DNA of 64,000 nt from Stratiolaelaps scimitus (lineage: Eukaryota; Arthropoda; Arachnida; Mesostigmata; Laelapidae), in assembly GCA_019614645.1 (NCBI GenBank), contig JABWDB010000005.1, positions 3,380,001-3,444,000 of the forward strand, in the 5' to 3' direction. Shown here in pieces: positions 13,999 to 23,730 of this stretch. The notes beneath the pieces are model-generated. The model was given only the letters and a program-made list of their open reading frames with translations, was not told the DNA's origin and did no database searches. The position numbers and the translations under genes are program-made. Each line of letters opens with the position of its first letter. Position 1 is the first letter of the stretch.

Positions 13999-14582
13999 TG
14001 TTAAAAAACGGGTTAGGAGAGAACTAAAAAAATGCGATTTAGTCCAACGAAAGGATCCGCGCACGGGGCGGAGCAAACGAGGGATAACTGTAATCGTATG
14101 GATATTTAAGTTTGTGCAAGACACGAAGGGGCACTGCAACGAGATAGAGAAGCTTATGAAACCGCTACATATAGAGAGGGACGACACTGCGATGCTTCTT
14201 GTCACAAGGACGAGTGTGTACTGTCATTTCGGTTTTATTCTCTCTTGTTCTCTCAAATTCGCGATACCACCCGGCACATTCATGCAGTCGACAACTCAGT
14301 GACCGAGTGGCACAATATCGATAAAGGCATAGCACAGTCAATTTAATCACACAATGTTCGTTGATTGCCACGCTTTATGGGGCGTCGCGATTATTACATG
14401 AACTTATATACAACGTAACACAATAATTCATGGCATTATTATTAATCCGCTAATTCTGACCTTGTGTCCTTCTCTCGCCGCCAGGCGGCATCGATCATCA
14501 TTCGTTTCACTAATGAGCAAGATTTCGAGTAGTTCTAGAGCGGTAAAACGATATTTCAATAAATGTTACAAAAAAGTTCACA
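13999..14582 (-). repeat. 3' LTR of the BEL element (left copy)
   Basis: This is 584 bp beginning TGTTAAAAAACGGG and ending AAAGTTCACA on the plus strand. It repeats 16577-17160 with one difference that I noticed. Because the element reads leftward, this is the 3' LTR. Open frames within it are non-coding by-products. Confidence 0.95.
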
Positions 14583-14688
14583 GCGACCCCCTGAAACATA
14601 GCGTGTTTCAGGTTATAGAATCTTTTTACTTTTTAGATCTATCTCTCTACTTTGTCGGAATTATTGATTGTCCAGAATGATCGTCAGG

Positions 14689-15069
14689 TCACTCTGCAAT
14701 CTCGAGTGGAATGAGCAGTAGCGCCGCTCGCCGGGAGCGATATCCATTAGCGAACCTTATGGTGTAGGTGCGGACAGCACCGTCTCTTCCTGGGTGTGTG
14801 TCTTCGATTCGCGCCAAGTTCCATCGAATGCGTGGAACGTTATATTCGTGTATCAAACATACATCTCCCTTGCGGAGCGGAGCGACAGGTGGGCCTCGCC
14901 CAACGAGGGCAGAACGGAGTAATAACAAATACTCCCTGTACCAACACACGGAGAGGGCTCGAAAATAGCTGGTGCGAAGTTGCCGACCGGTCGGCGCAAC
15001 CATATAGTCGCGGGATTCGCAACTCAACGAGGCCGGTGAGTTCAGTTGCCCATTTACGGAACTGATCAA
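14689..15069 (-). pseudogene. Remnant of BEL/Pao integrase C-terminal domain (DUF5641)
   Basis: A 126-codon minus-strand frame, offset from the gag-RT frame, contains a WYREYLLLLR block, GDVCLIHEYNVPRIRW, LARIEDTHPGRDGAVRTYTI and a terminal LIPLEIAE. This is the usual order in the DUF5641 domain at the end of BEL/Pao Pol. The catalytic DDE integrase core that should precede it is missing, and the frame has no start of its own. The change from RT sequence to this domain lies near 14990-15020. It is a deletion scar, not an independent gene. Confidence 0.85.
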
Positions 15070-16468
15070 CTCCTTCGCCGTCGACGGCGTCGTCCCAGCT
15101 CATCGCTTGCATCCACAACAGCTGGATGATCAACTTCCCGCGAAGTACAAAGGGAAGTAACCATCCCACCGGGTCGTAGATTTGAGCGATGATTTGGAGA
15201 ATCGAGCGTTCTGTGATTGTCTTCATGTCGTTAACACTCTGCGTCAATTTAGCAAAACGAAATTGAAACTGATCTTCAGCGGGCGCCCAAGCAATGCCCA
15301 GCACCTTGAACAAAGCGCCTTCAACTAGACCGGAGCTATCGGAGAGTTGCCTAATTTGAAAGGCGCCGGGGGCAGACAGGCTTTCGCGGGAGTTGACATA
15401 TCGATGGAGGAAGTCGAGGAGAGCGGTGACTCGGCGGCTAGCAGCCGCGCCGCTGACCAAAGCGGCAACATCATGGCCGGTCGATCCAGCGTTATCACTA
15501 CCAATAGTATTCGCGGGGGCCAATCGGAGAAGTTCTTCATGCTCGAAAATTAAACCATCGGGAACAGCTTTTCGCAGTGCTGCTTCGAACGGAATAGCAA
15601 ATTCGTTTAATGGCACATTCAGAACTTGCATAGCCAAAACGGTACGCTGGGTTGACACAAGTAATTTACGCGAGCCGGGCATATCGTTTCGGGAATGCAC
15701 AACGGGGGCACTCGATATACCTTCAATCACTTCGCGACTATCAAACCCTTCCGCAGCGTAATTCTGATCTAACAATGTCACGGCCACCTTAAAGTTTTCG
15801 TCGGTTAAAGCCAAACTCTCTATTAACGACCGCGGAGGACCCCGCAAAAATTTGATCAATGCAACAAGCCGGTCGCGACCCGTGGCACTAGTGTGCTTTG
15901 CCAGCCAATTATCAAACTGCGCACGCCACAATTTGTACCGGGAGGTCCTACCATCGAACAACTCAGGGGTTATGTCAATTGTCGGTGGGGGTAACTGCGC
16001 GAGAACTGTAGCTTGGTGTCCGTTAGTATCGTTGCTATTAGTCGTTGTACTAGATTCACTGGCTGCCTGTTCTCCAGTATCGCCATTTTGCCGTCCGCGC
16101 ACGGGGCGGAGCAATGCTATGACTGCAGCTTGGGCCTGTAAACCAAGCTCGTAGCCTTCCAAGCTGTCATCAATTTCGCGTTCCGTATCAGCCTCGTCAA
16201 ACTCGGGATGACCGCTGATTAACGCGTCGAATTCGCGAAGCATCGCGATGTGTGCGTCGATCCTAACACGGAGCTCGTGAATAGCGCCCCGATCTTCGTC
16301 AGTTGCAACATCGATGCGGCGCACTGCTTCCAGATCCTTCTGTAATGCGTTTCGTACTCGTGTACGCCTTCCACGCAAGACGCTCAATCGTTCAATAGGC
16401 ATTTGAGAATTACCGGTGGAGCGTTGGTTAGAAGAAGGAACGTGTGGTGGTGTACGGTTGAGTGGCAT
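14840..16468 (-). CDS. Gag-like / truncated Pol fusion ORF of the BEL element
   Basis: A 542-codon ORF begins about 108 nt inside the 5' LTR, where a Gag start belongs. Residues about 1-130 are charged and helical. About 165-330 match the DUF1759-type Gag region common to BEL/Pao elements, with the signature LFDGRTSRYKLWRAQFDNWL, KFLRGPPRSLIESL and LTDENFKVAVTLLDQNY. Around 370 the frame passes into sequence from the end of a BEL reverse transcriptase (KVLGIAWAPAEDQF, IAQIYDPVGWLLPFVLRGKL, LLWMQAMSWDD). The RT YxDD core and aspartic protease motif are absent. The last 45 or so residues are junk read out of frame across the DUF5641 remnant. I see no CCHC knuckle. Whether the shortened Gag still assembles is unknown. 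Confidence 0.85.
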   Translation of the reverse strand: MPLNRTPPHVPSSNQRSTGNSQMPIERLSVLRGRRTRVRNALQKDLEAVRRIDVATDEDRGAIHELRVRIDAHIAMLREFDALISGHPEFDEADTEREIDDSLEGYELGLQAQAAVIALLRPVRGRQNGDTGEQAASESSTTTNSNDTNGHQATVLAQLPPPTIDITPELFDGRTSRYKLWRAQFDNWLAKHTSATGRDRLVALIKFLRGPPRSLIESLALTDENFKVAVTLLDQNYAAEGFDSREVIEGISSAPVVHSRNDMPGSRKLLVSTQRTVLAMQVLNVPLNEFAIPFEAALRKAVPDGLIFEHEELLRLAPANTIGSDNAGSTGHDVAALVSGAAASRRVTALLDFLHRYVNSRESLSAPGAFQIRQLSDSSGLVEGALFKVLGIAWAPAEDQFQFRFAKLTQSVNDMKTITERSILQIIAQIYDPVGWLLPFVLRGKLIIQLLWMQAMSWDDAVDGEGVDQFRKWATELTGLVELRIPRLYGCADRSATSHQLFSSPLRVLVQGVFVITPFCPRWARPTCRSAPQGRCMFDTRI

Positions 16469-16558
16469 GATTAATAATCACTGACAGATATGGCGGTGTT
16501 GGTACGTGCTTCTCTCGGTGACTTAGCAGCTTGCTTCACGACTCAGCACAATTTTTAT

Positions 16559-16576
16559 CCTGACGTCACGGCACCA
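16559..16576 (-). promoter_or_regulatory. Primer binding site, probably for tRNA-His
   Basis: Directly next to the 5' LTR the minus strand reads TGGTGCCGTGAC, then GTCAGGAT. The first twelve bases complement the 3' end of arthropod tRNA-His including CCA. The following CAGGAT would also pair after skipping GT. The tRNA assignment is from memory of tRNA-His sequence. Confidence 0.7.
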
Positions 16577-17160
16577 TGTTAAAAAACGGGTTAGGAGAGA
16601 ACTAAAAAAATGCGATTTAGTCCAACGAAAGGATCCGCGCACGGGGCGGAGCAAACGAGGGATAACTGTAATCGTATGGATATTTAAGTTTGTGCAAGAC
16701 ACGAAGGGGCACTGCAACGAGATAGAGAAGCTTATGAAACCGCTACATATAGAGAGGGACGACACTGCGATGCTTCTTGTCACAAGGACGAGTGTGTACT
16801 GTCATTTCGGTTTTATTCTCTCTTGTTCTCTCAAATTCGCGATACCACCCGGCACATTCATGCAGTCGACAACTCAGTGACCGAGTGGCACAATATCGAT
16901 AAAGGCATAGCATAGTCAATTTAATCACACAATGTTCGTTGATTGCCACGCTTTATGGGGCGTCGCGATTATTACATGAACTTATATACAACGTAACACA
17001 ATAATTCATGGCATTATTATTAATCCGCTAATTCTGACCTTGTGTCCTTCTCTCGCCGCCAGGCGGCATCGATCATCATTCGTTTCACTAATGAGCAAGA
17101 TTTCGAGTAGTTCTAGAGCGGTAAAACGATATTTCAATAAATGTTACAAAAAAGTTCACA
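16577..17160 (-). repeat. 5' LTR of the BEL element (right copy)
   Basis: 584 bp, repeating 13999-14582. It should carry the promoter for the element, transcribed leftward. Confidence 0.95.
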
Positions 17161-17165
17161 CAGCA
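17161..17165. repeat. Right target-site duplication of the BEL element (CAGCA)
   Basis: The five bases after the right LTR match the five before the left LTR. Confidence 0.9.
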
Positions 17166-17334
17166 GTTATGGTGACCATATAACGTTTTTGCTGGCTTTG
17201 CCCTTGTCACGCATTCTGTTTCTGTGAGAGACTCGGCTATATGACTTTGACGAATAGAACTCGAAGCTTTGCGTCCCCCTGATCATATATGAATGCCCCT
17301 GTGCAGATTTCTGTCTGGCATAGCGTGTGGTAAG

Positions 17335-17410
17335 ATGGTAAATAGTAAATGTTTATTGGTTTATTAAAGGAGCTGCAATTTTTCAATGCTTAAGCTCTCT
17401 TATATGTCAA
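17335..17410 (-). repeat. LINE 3'-terminal tail, copy 3 (attached to its RT fragment)
   Basis: The minus strand reads TTAAGCATTGAAAAATTGCAG, then a CTCCTTTAATAAACCAATAA block and a TTTACC-like end. An RT fragment of the same orientation lies just upstream, which identifies this recurrent block as the 3' terminus of that LINE family. Confidence 0.85.
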
Positions 17411-18300
17411 ACAGCGGGGAACCAGTGTTCTGAATTACCGTAAATTTGCTTGTCTATTAGTCCTGCTCGTTCGCTTCCTTCCGGAGGGTTGTGTCATCGG
17501 CCCTGTTGAATACAATTCTGGATCTATCTCGGACATCTTTATCTCGTACTTTGTGATATATTCAAGATCTGCAGCTATCTCTGGAAGAGTGGACTGTTTG
17601 AATTTGCTTTATAAATAGTGGCTGTGTACGGGACGCAACGCAGAAACGAGGGTCTTACGCTGTGGAACACCACGAGTTCCGCCCGGACTAATTGGATGCC
17701 ATATGACGAAGTTGGTACTATTTTCATATTGGATGGTGCTACTGCCGTCTTTGGTAAAAAAAAAAGCTCCTGCACGTTCTTTAGCGCTACTTTGGCTATG
17801 AAAGCCTGCATGTTCTCTTTTGGTCATGCGTGGCGTAAGTCTTTGGCGGGCTCATTGCGATAGGTTGATAAACAAGCTAATTGACAAACTAAAGCCCTTA
17901 ACCATCTAGGCTCAGCGAGTCCCCTCTGTTAGTCTAGCTTCGCCTAGATTTTATGGTGTCCCTCTTCTTTGTATACTATTTACATCGAGGCCAACTTCCT
18001 CCTCGTAAGCGGACACCGTGGTTAGGGAATATTGCAAGTGGAACCTGCTGTTGCTGTAAAGTACGAGGTTATCCGCGTACATTATGACCTATGTTACTGG
18101 GTGACGATTTTGTATGCGACTCGGCAGGTTCCGCGATGAGCAGCGAAAACAGAAGCTTAAGCTATTGCTCTGGGCGAAGCTCGTCGTGTGTTCGAGCGTA
18201 CTGAAGTGTTCTGTCGTCGATTTTCATTTCGTTGGACCGTGAGATATCTCTCCGGGACATCAGCTGACGCTCGGGGCTCTCATTGACTGAGTAGAAACAA
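17411..18300 (-). mobile_element. Decayed non-LTR retrotransposon (RT core to C-terminus)
   Basis: Minus-strand frames give YADNLVLYS followed by LQYSLTTVSAYEEEVGLDVN at about 18090-17970. This is the RT catalytic block, with the second Asp of YADD changed to Asn, and the frame then stops. Further on are IVPTSSYGIQLV (about 17720) and TKYEIKMSEIDPELYST (about 17540), the C-terminal blocks of CR1/Jockey-like ORF2. Stops and frameshifts separate the parts, so the copy is inactive. It runs into the 3' tail at 17410-17335. The region upstream of 18260 is less clear. Confidence 0.8.
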
Positions 18301-18559
18301 GCTTCTCGTCCCCCAGATCATCCGATGAGAGGCATTCCCTACGTAACTACTGCCGTAATAAGGTGACAAAAACGTCTGTCGGACTATGCAGAGTTATGAC
18401 CAACATTAGGATCCCACAAGAAACCAACGAACACTTCTCATGGTTGTAACGGAGTCCATAGCCTTTCTCGGGGCTCCAGTTAGAACGATCCCACTGGCTT
18501 CGAACACACAGATCAAGAATCTCACAGGAAAACCCAACGCATACTAGCTCTATGAGTTA

Positions 18560-19020
18560 TCCAAGTATAAAGGACGGTTAGCACTCCTGCTGGCACACAG
18601 GACGGTCGCACTCCAGGTCCTTGGGGGCACGGTTTCCTGAGAACTTCGGATTGACGAAAGAAGGGCGACCTGATCTGATCCCACGGCAGATATAAGAGAG
18701 GGTATATATGGCAATCTGAATGGGCTAGGATACCTACTAAAGATGCTGACGCCACCGCTAGGGATATCATTCCCAACATCAGATCTTGGGTCAATAGATC
18801 AGGCGACGAACTGTCTTTCTTCCTAACACAGGTGCTGACAGGCCACGGCAACTACTAAAGCTGCCTACATATAATTGGGAAGGCTCCCACAGATATGTAC
18901 CTGCGCTGTAACTTGGGGGTAGAGGCTGACGCCCTCCACACGCTAGAGAAATGTCTTGCTTACGAAACTTTTACCGCAGAGGACCAGGATCAGGCCCTGC
19001 AACCGGCAGGGCTTGGTTAT
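18560..19020 (+). mobile_element. Decayed non-LTR retrotransposon fragment of a second family (R1/LOA-like C-terminus)
   Basis: The plus strand reads DIIPNIRSWVNRSGDELSFF, LTQVLTGHGNY, a TAA stop, then SCLHIIGKAPTDMYLRCN and ADALHTLEKCLAYE. The LTQxLTGHG...YL...IG block followed by a C-x-x-C...HTL..C knuckle is typical of the end of ORF2 in R1/LOA/I-like LINEs. The first Cys of the knuckle seems lost and a stop interrupts the frame. It lies back-to-back with the leftward LINE at 17.4-18.3 kb. Confidence 0.75.
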
Positions 19021-20495
19021 AAGGCTGCAAGGCTTGGTCTCCTATTTCTGTGAGAATAAAGACAATTGGCAACGTGAAGAACGGATGCCATCAAAAATCG
19101 GGATCGTTTAAGATGGCATGAGTGAGGGCAGAACTGTAGGCTTCGATCAGAGACGCAGATAAGAATGGGACATATGACGCTGTTGAACTTAGATCGTATT
19201 CACATTAAATATGGGTACTAAACTCTGTGAAGGACTTAGCGCTTTTGCGGGCGTGGGGAACTCGAGCCCGGGTGACCACCGCTAATTTGACCGTAACTAT
19301 ACTTTACCAATTCCAGAATTGAATTTTGATGTAGTAAAATTGTTCTCAAGATTTTCGGTAAAATGGGATGATTAGAAATATCCCTTTTTTCTAGTGACTG
19401 TACCTATGTGTTATTCTAGGCAAAAGGTTGACCCAATCGATGCGTGAGTTCACTACAGATGGACGCGGTCGATTATTAGAAAGGAATACTAAAAGGAATT
19501 GTTTACAGATGACGTGATCTAAAATAATTTACACGGCCCAAATGCAATTGCAGACTACACTAACTAAATATTTTCGCAATAAAGCGCCACACATATCTGT
19601 TTGATTAAAGACAATTTTCGCGAAGTCTAATCGCAGACCCCCGCCTACATTTTCCTGCCGCGCACGTGCATATAGCTTTCTGTTAGGGTTAATTATAAGG
19701 ATTTTTTATGTTAGGCGATTAGATACCTAATATATTCTCGTGTAAAATATTAATCAAAAACACACGTTAATCCCCTTAAGAAGGATGTAATCCAGAAGGA
19801 AGCAATATATTGGTGAATCCATCCCTCCTTAAAATACGGAAGTAGTCTTCCTTTTTCTAGTTATAATTTCAGTATAATTCAAAGCATATATTAATCGTTA
19901 GATTACCGCGTTTTACCGGATTGCTTAATCATTTGTAGCCTGTCTCATTGTAATCTAATTTTGAATGATTAGCAAAGTGCACAGCCCTCTGTTTCACTTA
20001 AGGGGAGAGGGTAGCAACGGAAAGAGGCAGTTGTTTATTGTCGTTTCGGTTTCAGACGACGCGCGAATCGTTCGATCTTAGCTGGAAGGTTATTTGTGAG
20101 TTTTTACCAGAAGAAGGTTGACAATCACCATTGGCCAACAAAAGTTGTTCCCATTAATCAAACCAGTATGTGTATTTAACACGGGCTGTGTGAGGATATT
20201 CTATTGACCAAATTGTTATGTAGGTGGTGATGCCTCCGCCACTCGGACAAGGCGTTCTGATTTAATCTTGTTCCGTTTCGAAGACAGTAAGACCGGCGTT
20301 TGGAACCCCGCTACTCGAAGATCAAAAATACTTCTATTTTTATTAACTCATGACAGTTAACCGTATTTACTCAGCAAGATTCCGTGTCAGCAAGAATCAG
20401 GCATACCCTACAGGAAGCTTCACTATGCGCCATGGGCAATTGTCACCGTGTCTAATACGTGTGCATGGGCGCCTCAGTTCGAACGTTGAGTTAAG
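19021..20495. other. Gene-free stretch upstream of COA8
   Basis: AT-rich, no gene recognised. The last part presumably holds the COA8 promoter and 5' UTR. Confidence 0.5.
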
Positions 20496-23382
20496 ATGTC
20501 TCTAGTCCGGAGAATCGTATCGAAATTGAAATCGCGCAAGGCGGAACCGACTGAAAACTCGGAGGAGCTTCGGCGTCGAGGCCTCCAGAAAGTAGTCGCT
20601 GAAATCGTACGTAACACATCTCTATGCTCTTTGTCTGCATCTACATTTGGACAATGGCGCTTGAGTGCACGAATGAAAATATTGAACGCTTTCGAAAAAC
20701 ACAACACCTCAGACTGACCTCATGGGATGTGGTTGTCCTCATGGCTTTGGAAATAAATATACTCACAAAACGACCACACGACGGCTACAACACCATTTGG
20801 CGACAGGAGAAGGGTAGTGTCTCCAGGGATCATCCTAAGAAATATTTATTTTGCCACTCGCACAGCTGTTTAACCTCAAAACTGTTTGTATTGGTGTGCA
20901 ATGCCTCTTCGAACGAAGTGACATACTTAAGCCGACGCAGCTCGGGTCCTGCTGTTTTATTTCTATTAAGTTAGGCCCGATGATATTTTGAGTTCAATGT
21001 CGCCAGTGCCGAAGACCAATGTCGATTAGTAAACTAGACATTTTGTAATTAGGCTCACTAATAGCGCTAATTAGGTTTGATCTATCGCTAACTGTCGTTT
21101 AGTACCCTATCTATGTTGAGAAGGCAAACATTGAAATTGGTATAAACCTAGGCGTCATTTGTCAATTTCTTAATCATGTTTCTATGCTATCATAAAGAAC
21201 GAATTGTACAGGCACCCTTATGTGGTTAGCAACGGATAACGGGAATCCTCGCTACCCGTTATCACTTGCTGTATAAGAAGATATATAATGTGCTTGTCCA
21301 GAGAACCCTGCCAGACGCTGCTATCTACTAATAAACCTTTCGAGGACAGATAAATACGAAGCTGGCAGCAAACAAAATTAATACAATTCGTAGACACAAA
21401 CTAACCTTCATCAGCATTATAGCATGTACTATATCACCGAGAAGGGCCATGCTCCTGATTTGGTATACTTTCAGTCAAGAATTTTGTTTCAGTCAAAATT
21501 TCCCCAAGGTCATTCACTATCAACTAGTCTACCTACTTATGTATAGGAAAATATAAGAGAATATCATGCGCTTCTCGGATGTTGGTCATTTCATTTTTAT
21601 CCGCAGGATCTCCCTCGCACCCTGTTAACGAACACGGTCGTAGCTCCGCCTGATAAAGCGTCGAATCTCCGACGAGTCTACGTCCGAACGCCGCAGAACG
21701 AGACACCTGCTGAAAGAACATACAGGTAGAGTTGGTTTGCCCGAAGCGAATGAATTCGTTCCCAACAGATATATATAGGGAACCTGCAACAACAAGATTC
21801 GACCACCGTTATTTCTAACGAATGATTGCCATTCCAGTGTTAATGAATTATTTAAAAGCAATTTTCTGTTAAACCAAGCACGCTTTGGTGTCAATTCAGG
21901 CGATGGGACCGGTGTATGATGAGACGTAGATATTTGTTTCTGAAACGGATGCTTCCAATGATGGATGATTTAATAATCAAACTTGACCTGCTTGTCCTGG
22001 AGTTATCTTGTAGTAAAGCATATCATTGATAACATATCGTATTATTTAAATGCGCATTCAATATTAGTGTTAATTAATTTGTCTCAACATTTGTTCATTC
22101 GTTTTGATAATCGCAGAGAAGCGTATGACGATGTCCAGCGATGGAATCACCACTACTGGGTTGAGCACAATCACCTATTCCAACGAGAAAGAGCTCGCTT
22201 CGTTATGGAAAATAGCTCCGAAAGTAGTCCACAGCAATTAGACGCGAATAAGATGGCCATCTTCTACAAACAGTTTCTCAACAGCAATCAAGAAAAGCAT
22301 TGGAGGTAAGATTTTGTATGTGTATACATTATTGTGCGTCTATCGACAAGGCGAGCGTGATATACAACTCAGCAGGTCAAGGAGGGTTTGAAACGGTGCA
22401 TAGTGTACATGAGCTCGTTAGAACTAGGTAGGTACGTGCAATTCGGTACGTGTATTTAGGACTCTGAAGGTTCCCACCAAACTAAGAACTGATCGATCGG
22501 CACAATATGTTTAAACACCGAAGTCAAGGGATAAAAGATAGCATTCGTACGGGAAATCGCCCCATGAAACAGTTGTCATCGATGGAAAAGACGTCACAAC
22601 TAGCCAAAAGTTGTCACTCGAAAGTGGTGAGAATAGTGTAGGAAGCTATGTACATGTAACTTGCTTGCTTTTAAAGTATGGTACGCTTCATTGCTGCACT
22701 CAATGTTGAGATATTTACGCGTACTCGAATTCGTTCCCTGTGAAAGTGTCCGTGGGGCCCATCTTGACTATTCCACCAAACCATTTCTTTAGCAGATTCA
22801 GTAACTAGAACAGTCAGTACAAAAGGACACGATAATTCCTACTTTTCACCAAAGTACAGTTTGTTTTTTGGCACAAATGAAGCATTTACTATTAAATGTC
22901 ACTTCTGACATATAATGTATTCTGATACATTATAGCCTGTGTTGCTATTTGAACTTCACTCATTTGCTCGAATCCAGAAATAGGGTCAGTTGTATTGTAA
23001 ATAGAATTACCAATTTAGGCAGAATTAAGAAAATTATGTTATTTTATTAGTATCATATTAGCAACTCATTGACAGCTGCCAGGACATATCTAGGCGGTAA
23101 ATTTTACGCAAGACCCATCTGCGTACGCGAGCAATAGCCTTATTGATGGTTTTGAATAGGACAACTTGCTAATGTGCCTTTGCATTTGGAATGTATTCAA
23201 TTTTGATTATGATGATTTGTGAATTTATTTAGAATGCCTACAATGTCTGTTTTGATTTCAGCTATAACTTGGAGTGGTATCGTCGACACTTTGGTCTCTT
23301 GCCCCTTGAAGCTCGTGCACGACTGTCCCGGATAGCAATCAATTTCTTCAGTAGTCGAGGCGAAGACCGACAAAATAACTAG
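20496..23382 (+). CDS. COA8: Cytochrome c oxidase assembly factor 8 (COA8/APOPT1 family)
   Basis: COA8 is a mitochondrial matrix protein that supports biogenesis and stability of respiratory complex IV. Two exons are clear. The first is about 22117-22305 (acceptor tcgcag, donor gtaaga), reading EAYDDVQRWNHHYWVEHNHL and then KMAIFYKQFLNSNQEKHW. The second is 23262-23382 (acceptor tttcag), reading SYNLEWYRRHFGLLPLEARA to a TAG stop. The WN..(F/Y)W block, FYKxFL and the YNxxWYxRxF block are the family signature in the right order. The first coding exon is less certain. ATG 20496 opens an Arg/Lys-rich, presequence-like stretch (MSLVRRIVSKLKSRK) and may splice near 20606-20610. The phase fits only if the weaker donor after 20610 joins an acceptor after 22118. 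The IGPPD motif found upstream in vertebrate COA8 was not found. Confidence 0.8.
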
Positions 23383-23416
23383 GAAGGAGCTAATCTATGT
23401 ACTACTTGATTAATGT

Positions 23417-23422
23417 AATAAA
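23417..23422 (+). terminator. Poly(A) signal of COA8
   Basis: AATAAA lies 35 nt after the COA8 stop codon on the plus strand. Confidence 0.6.
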
Positions 23423-23724
23423 GTTGCACATTTTAAGTATTTAAGATAGCTAATTCCGCGTAATTACTTGTCAGTACCGTTTTCAAGATGCTCGTCTATG
23501 TATTGGATTCGATTGATATATGTCCTTCTGTACGATATGTTCAAAACGACACCTTGCATCGTTCACAACGCGCATTTATTTGTTGGCCTTGAGAGAGAGA
23601 GAGATGACTTGCACGATTCGGTTTAGATTTCAGGGACAGTTTTGACGAGACGTTCCGTTTTGATTCGCTCGCACTAAAATGGTGGTACAGAAGACAACCC
23701 TTATGCTATCTCGTTCAGTCACAC

Positions 23725-23730
23725 TTTATT
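23725..23730 (-). terminator. Candidate poly(A) signal of the V-ATPase subunit d gene
   Basis: TTTATT on the plus strand is AATAAA on the minus strand, about 770 nt past the stop codon. The intervening 3' UTR includes a (TAA)n run near 24082-24118. Other signals are possible. Confidence 0.35.

Larger units (their letters stand above)
13999..17160 (-). mobile_element. Non-autonomous BEL/Pao-type LTR retrotransposon, complete and young
   Basis: This is a 3,162-bp element read on the minus strand, bounded by two 584-bp direct LTRs that start TG and end CA. The 5-bp sequence CAGCA sits immediately outside both ends (13994-13998 and 17161-17165), the target-site duplication expected of integrase-mediated insertion. 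A primer binding site abuts the 5' LTR. Inside are a Gag-like ORF fused in frame to the C-terminal end of a reverse-transcriptase region, then an out-of-frame remnant of the integrase C-terminal DUF5641 domain. Protease, the RT catalytic core, RNase H and the integrase core are absent, so it would need an autonomous relative for movement. The LTRs differ at one base that I can see (C at 14336, T at 16914), so insertion is recent. Confidence 0.95.

Noticed and set aside
13984..14371. Open frames inside the BEL LTRs (also at 16523-16949)
   Set aside because: They are duplicated only because the LTR is duplicated; LTR sequence is regulatory and these frames have no domain.
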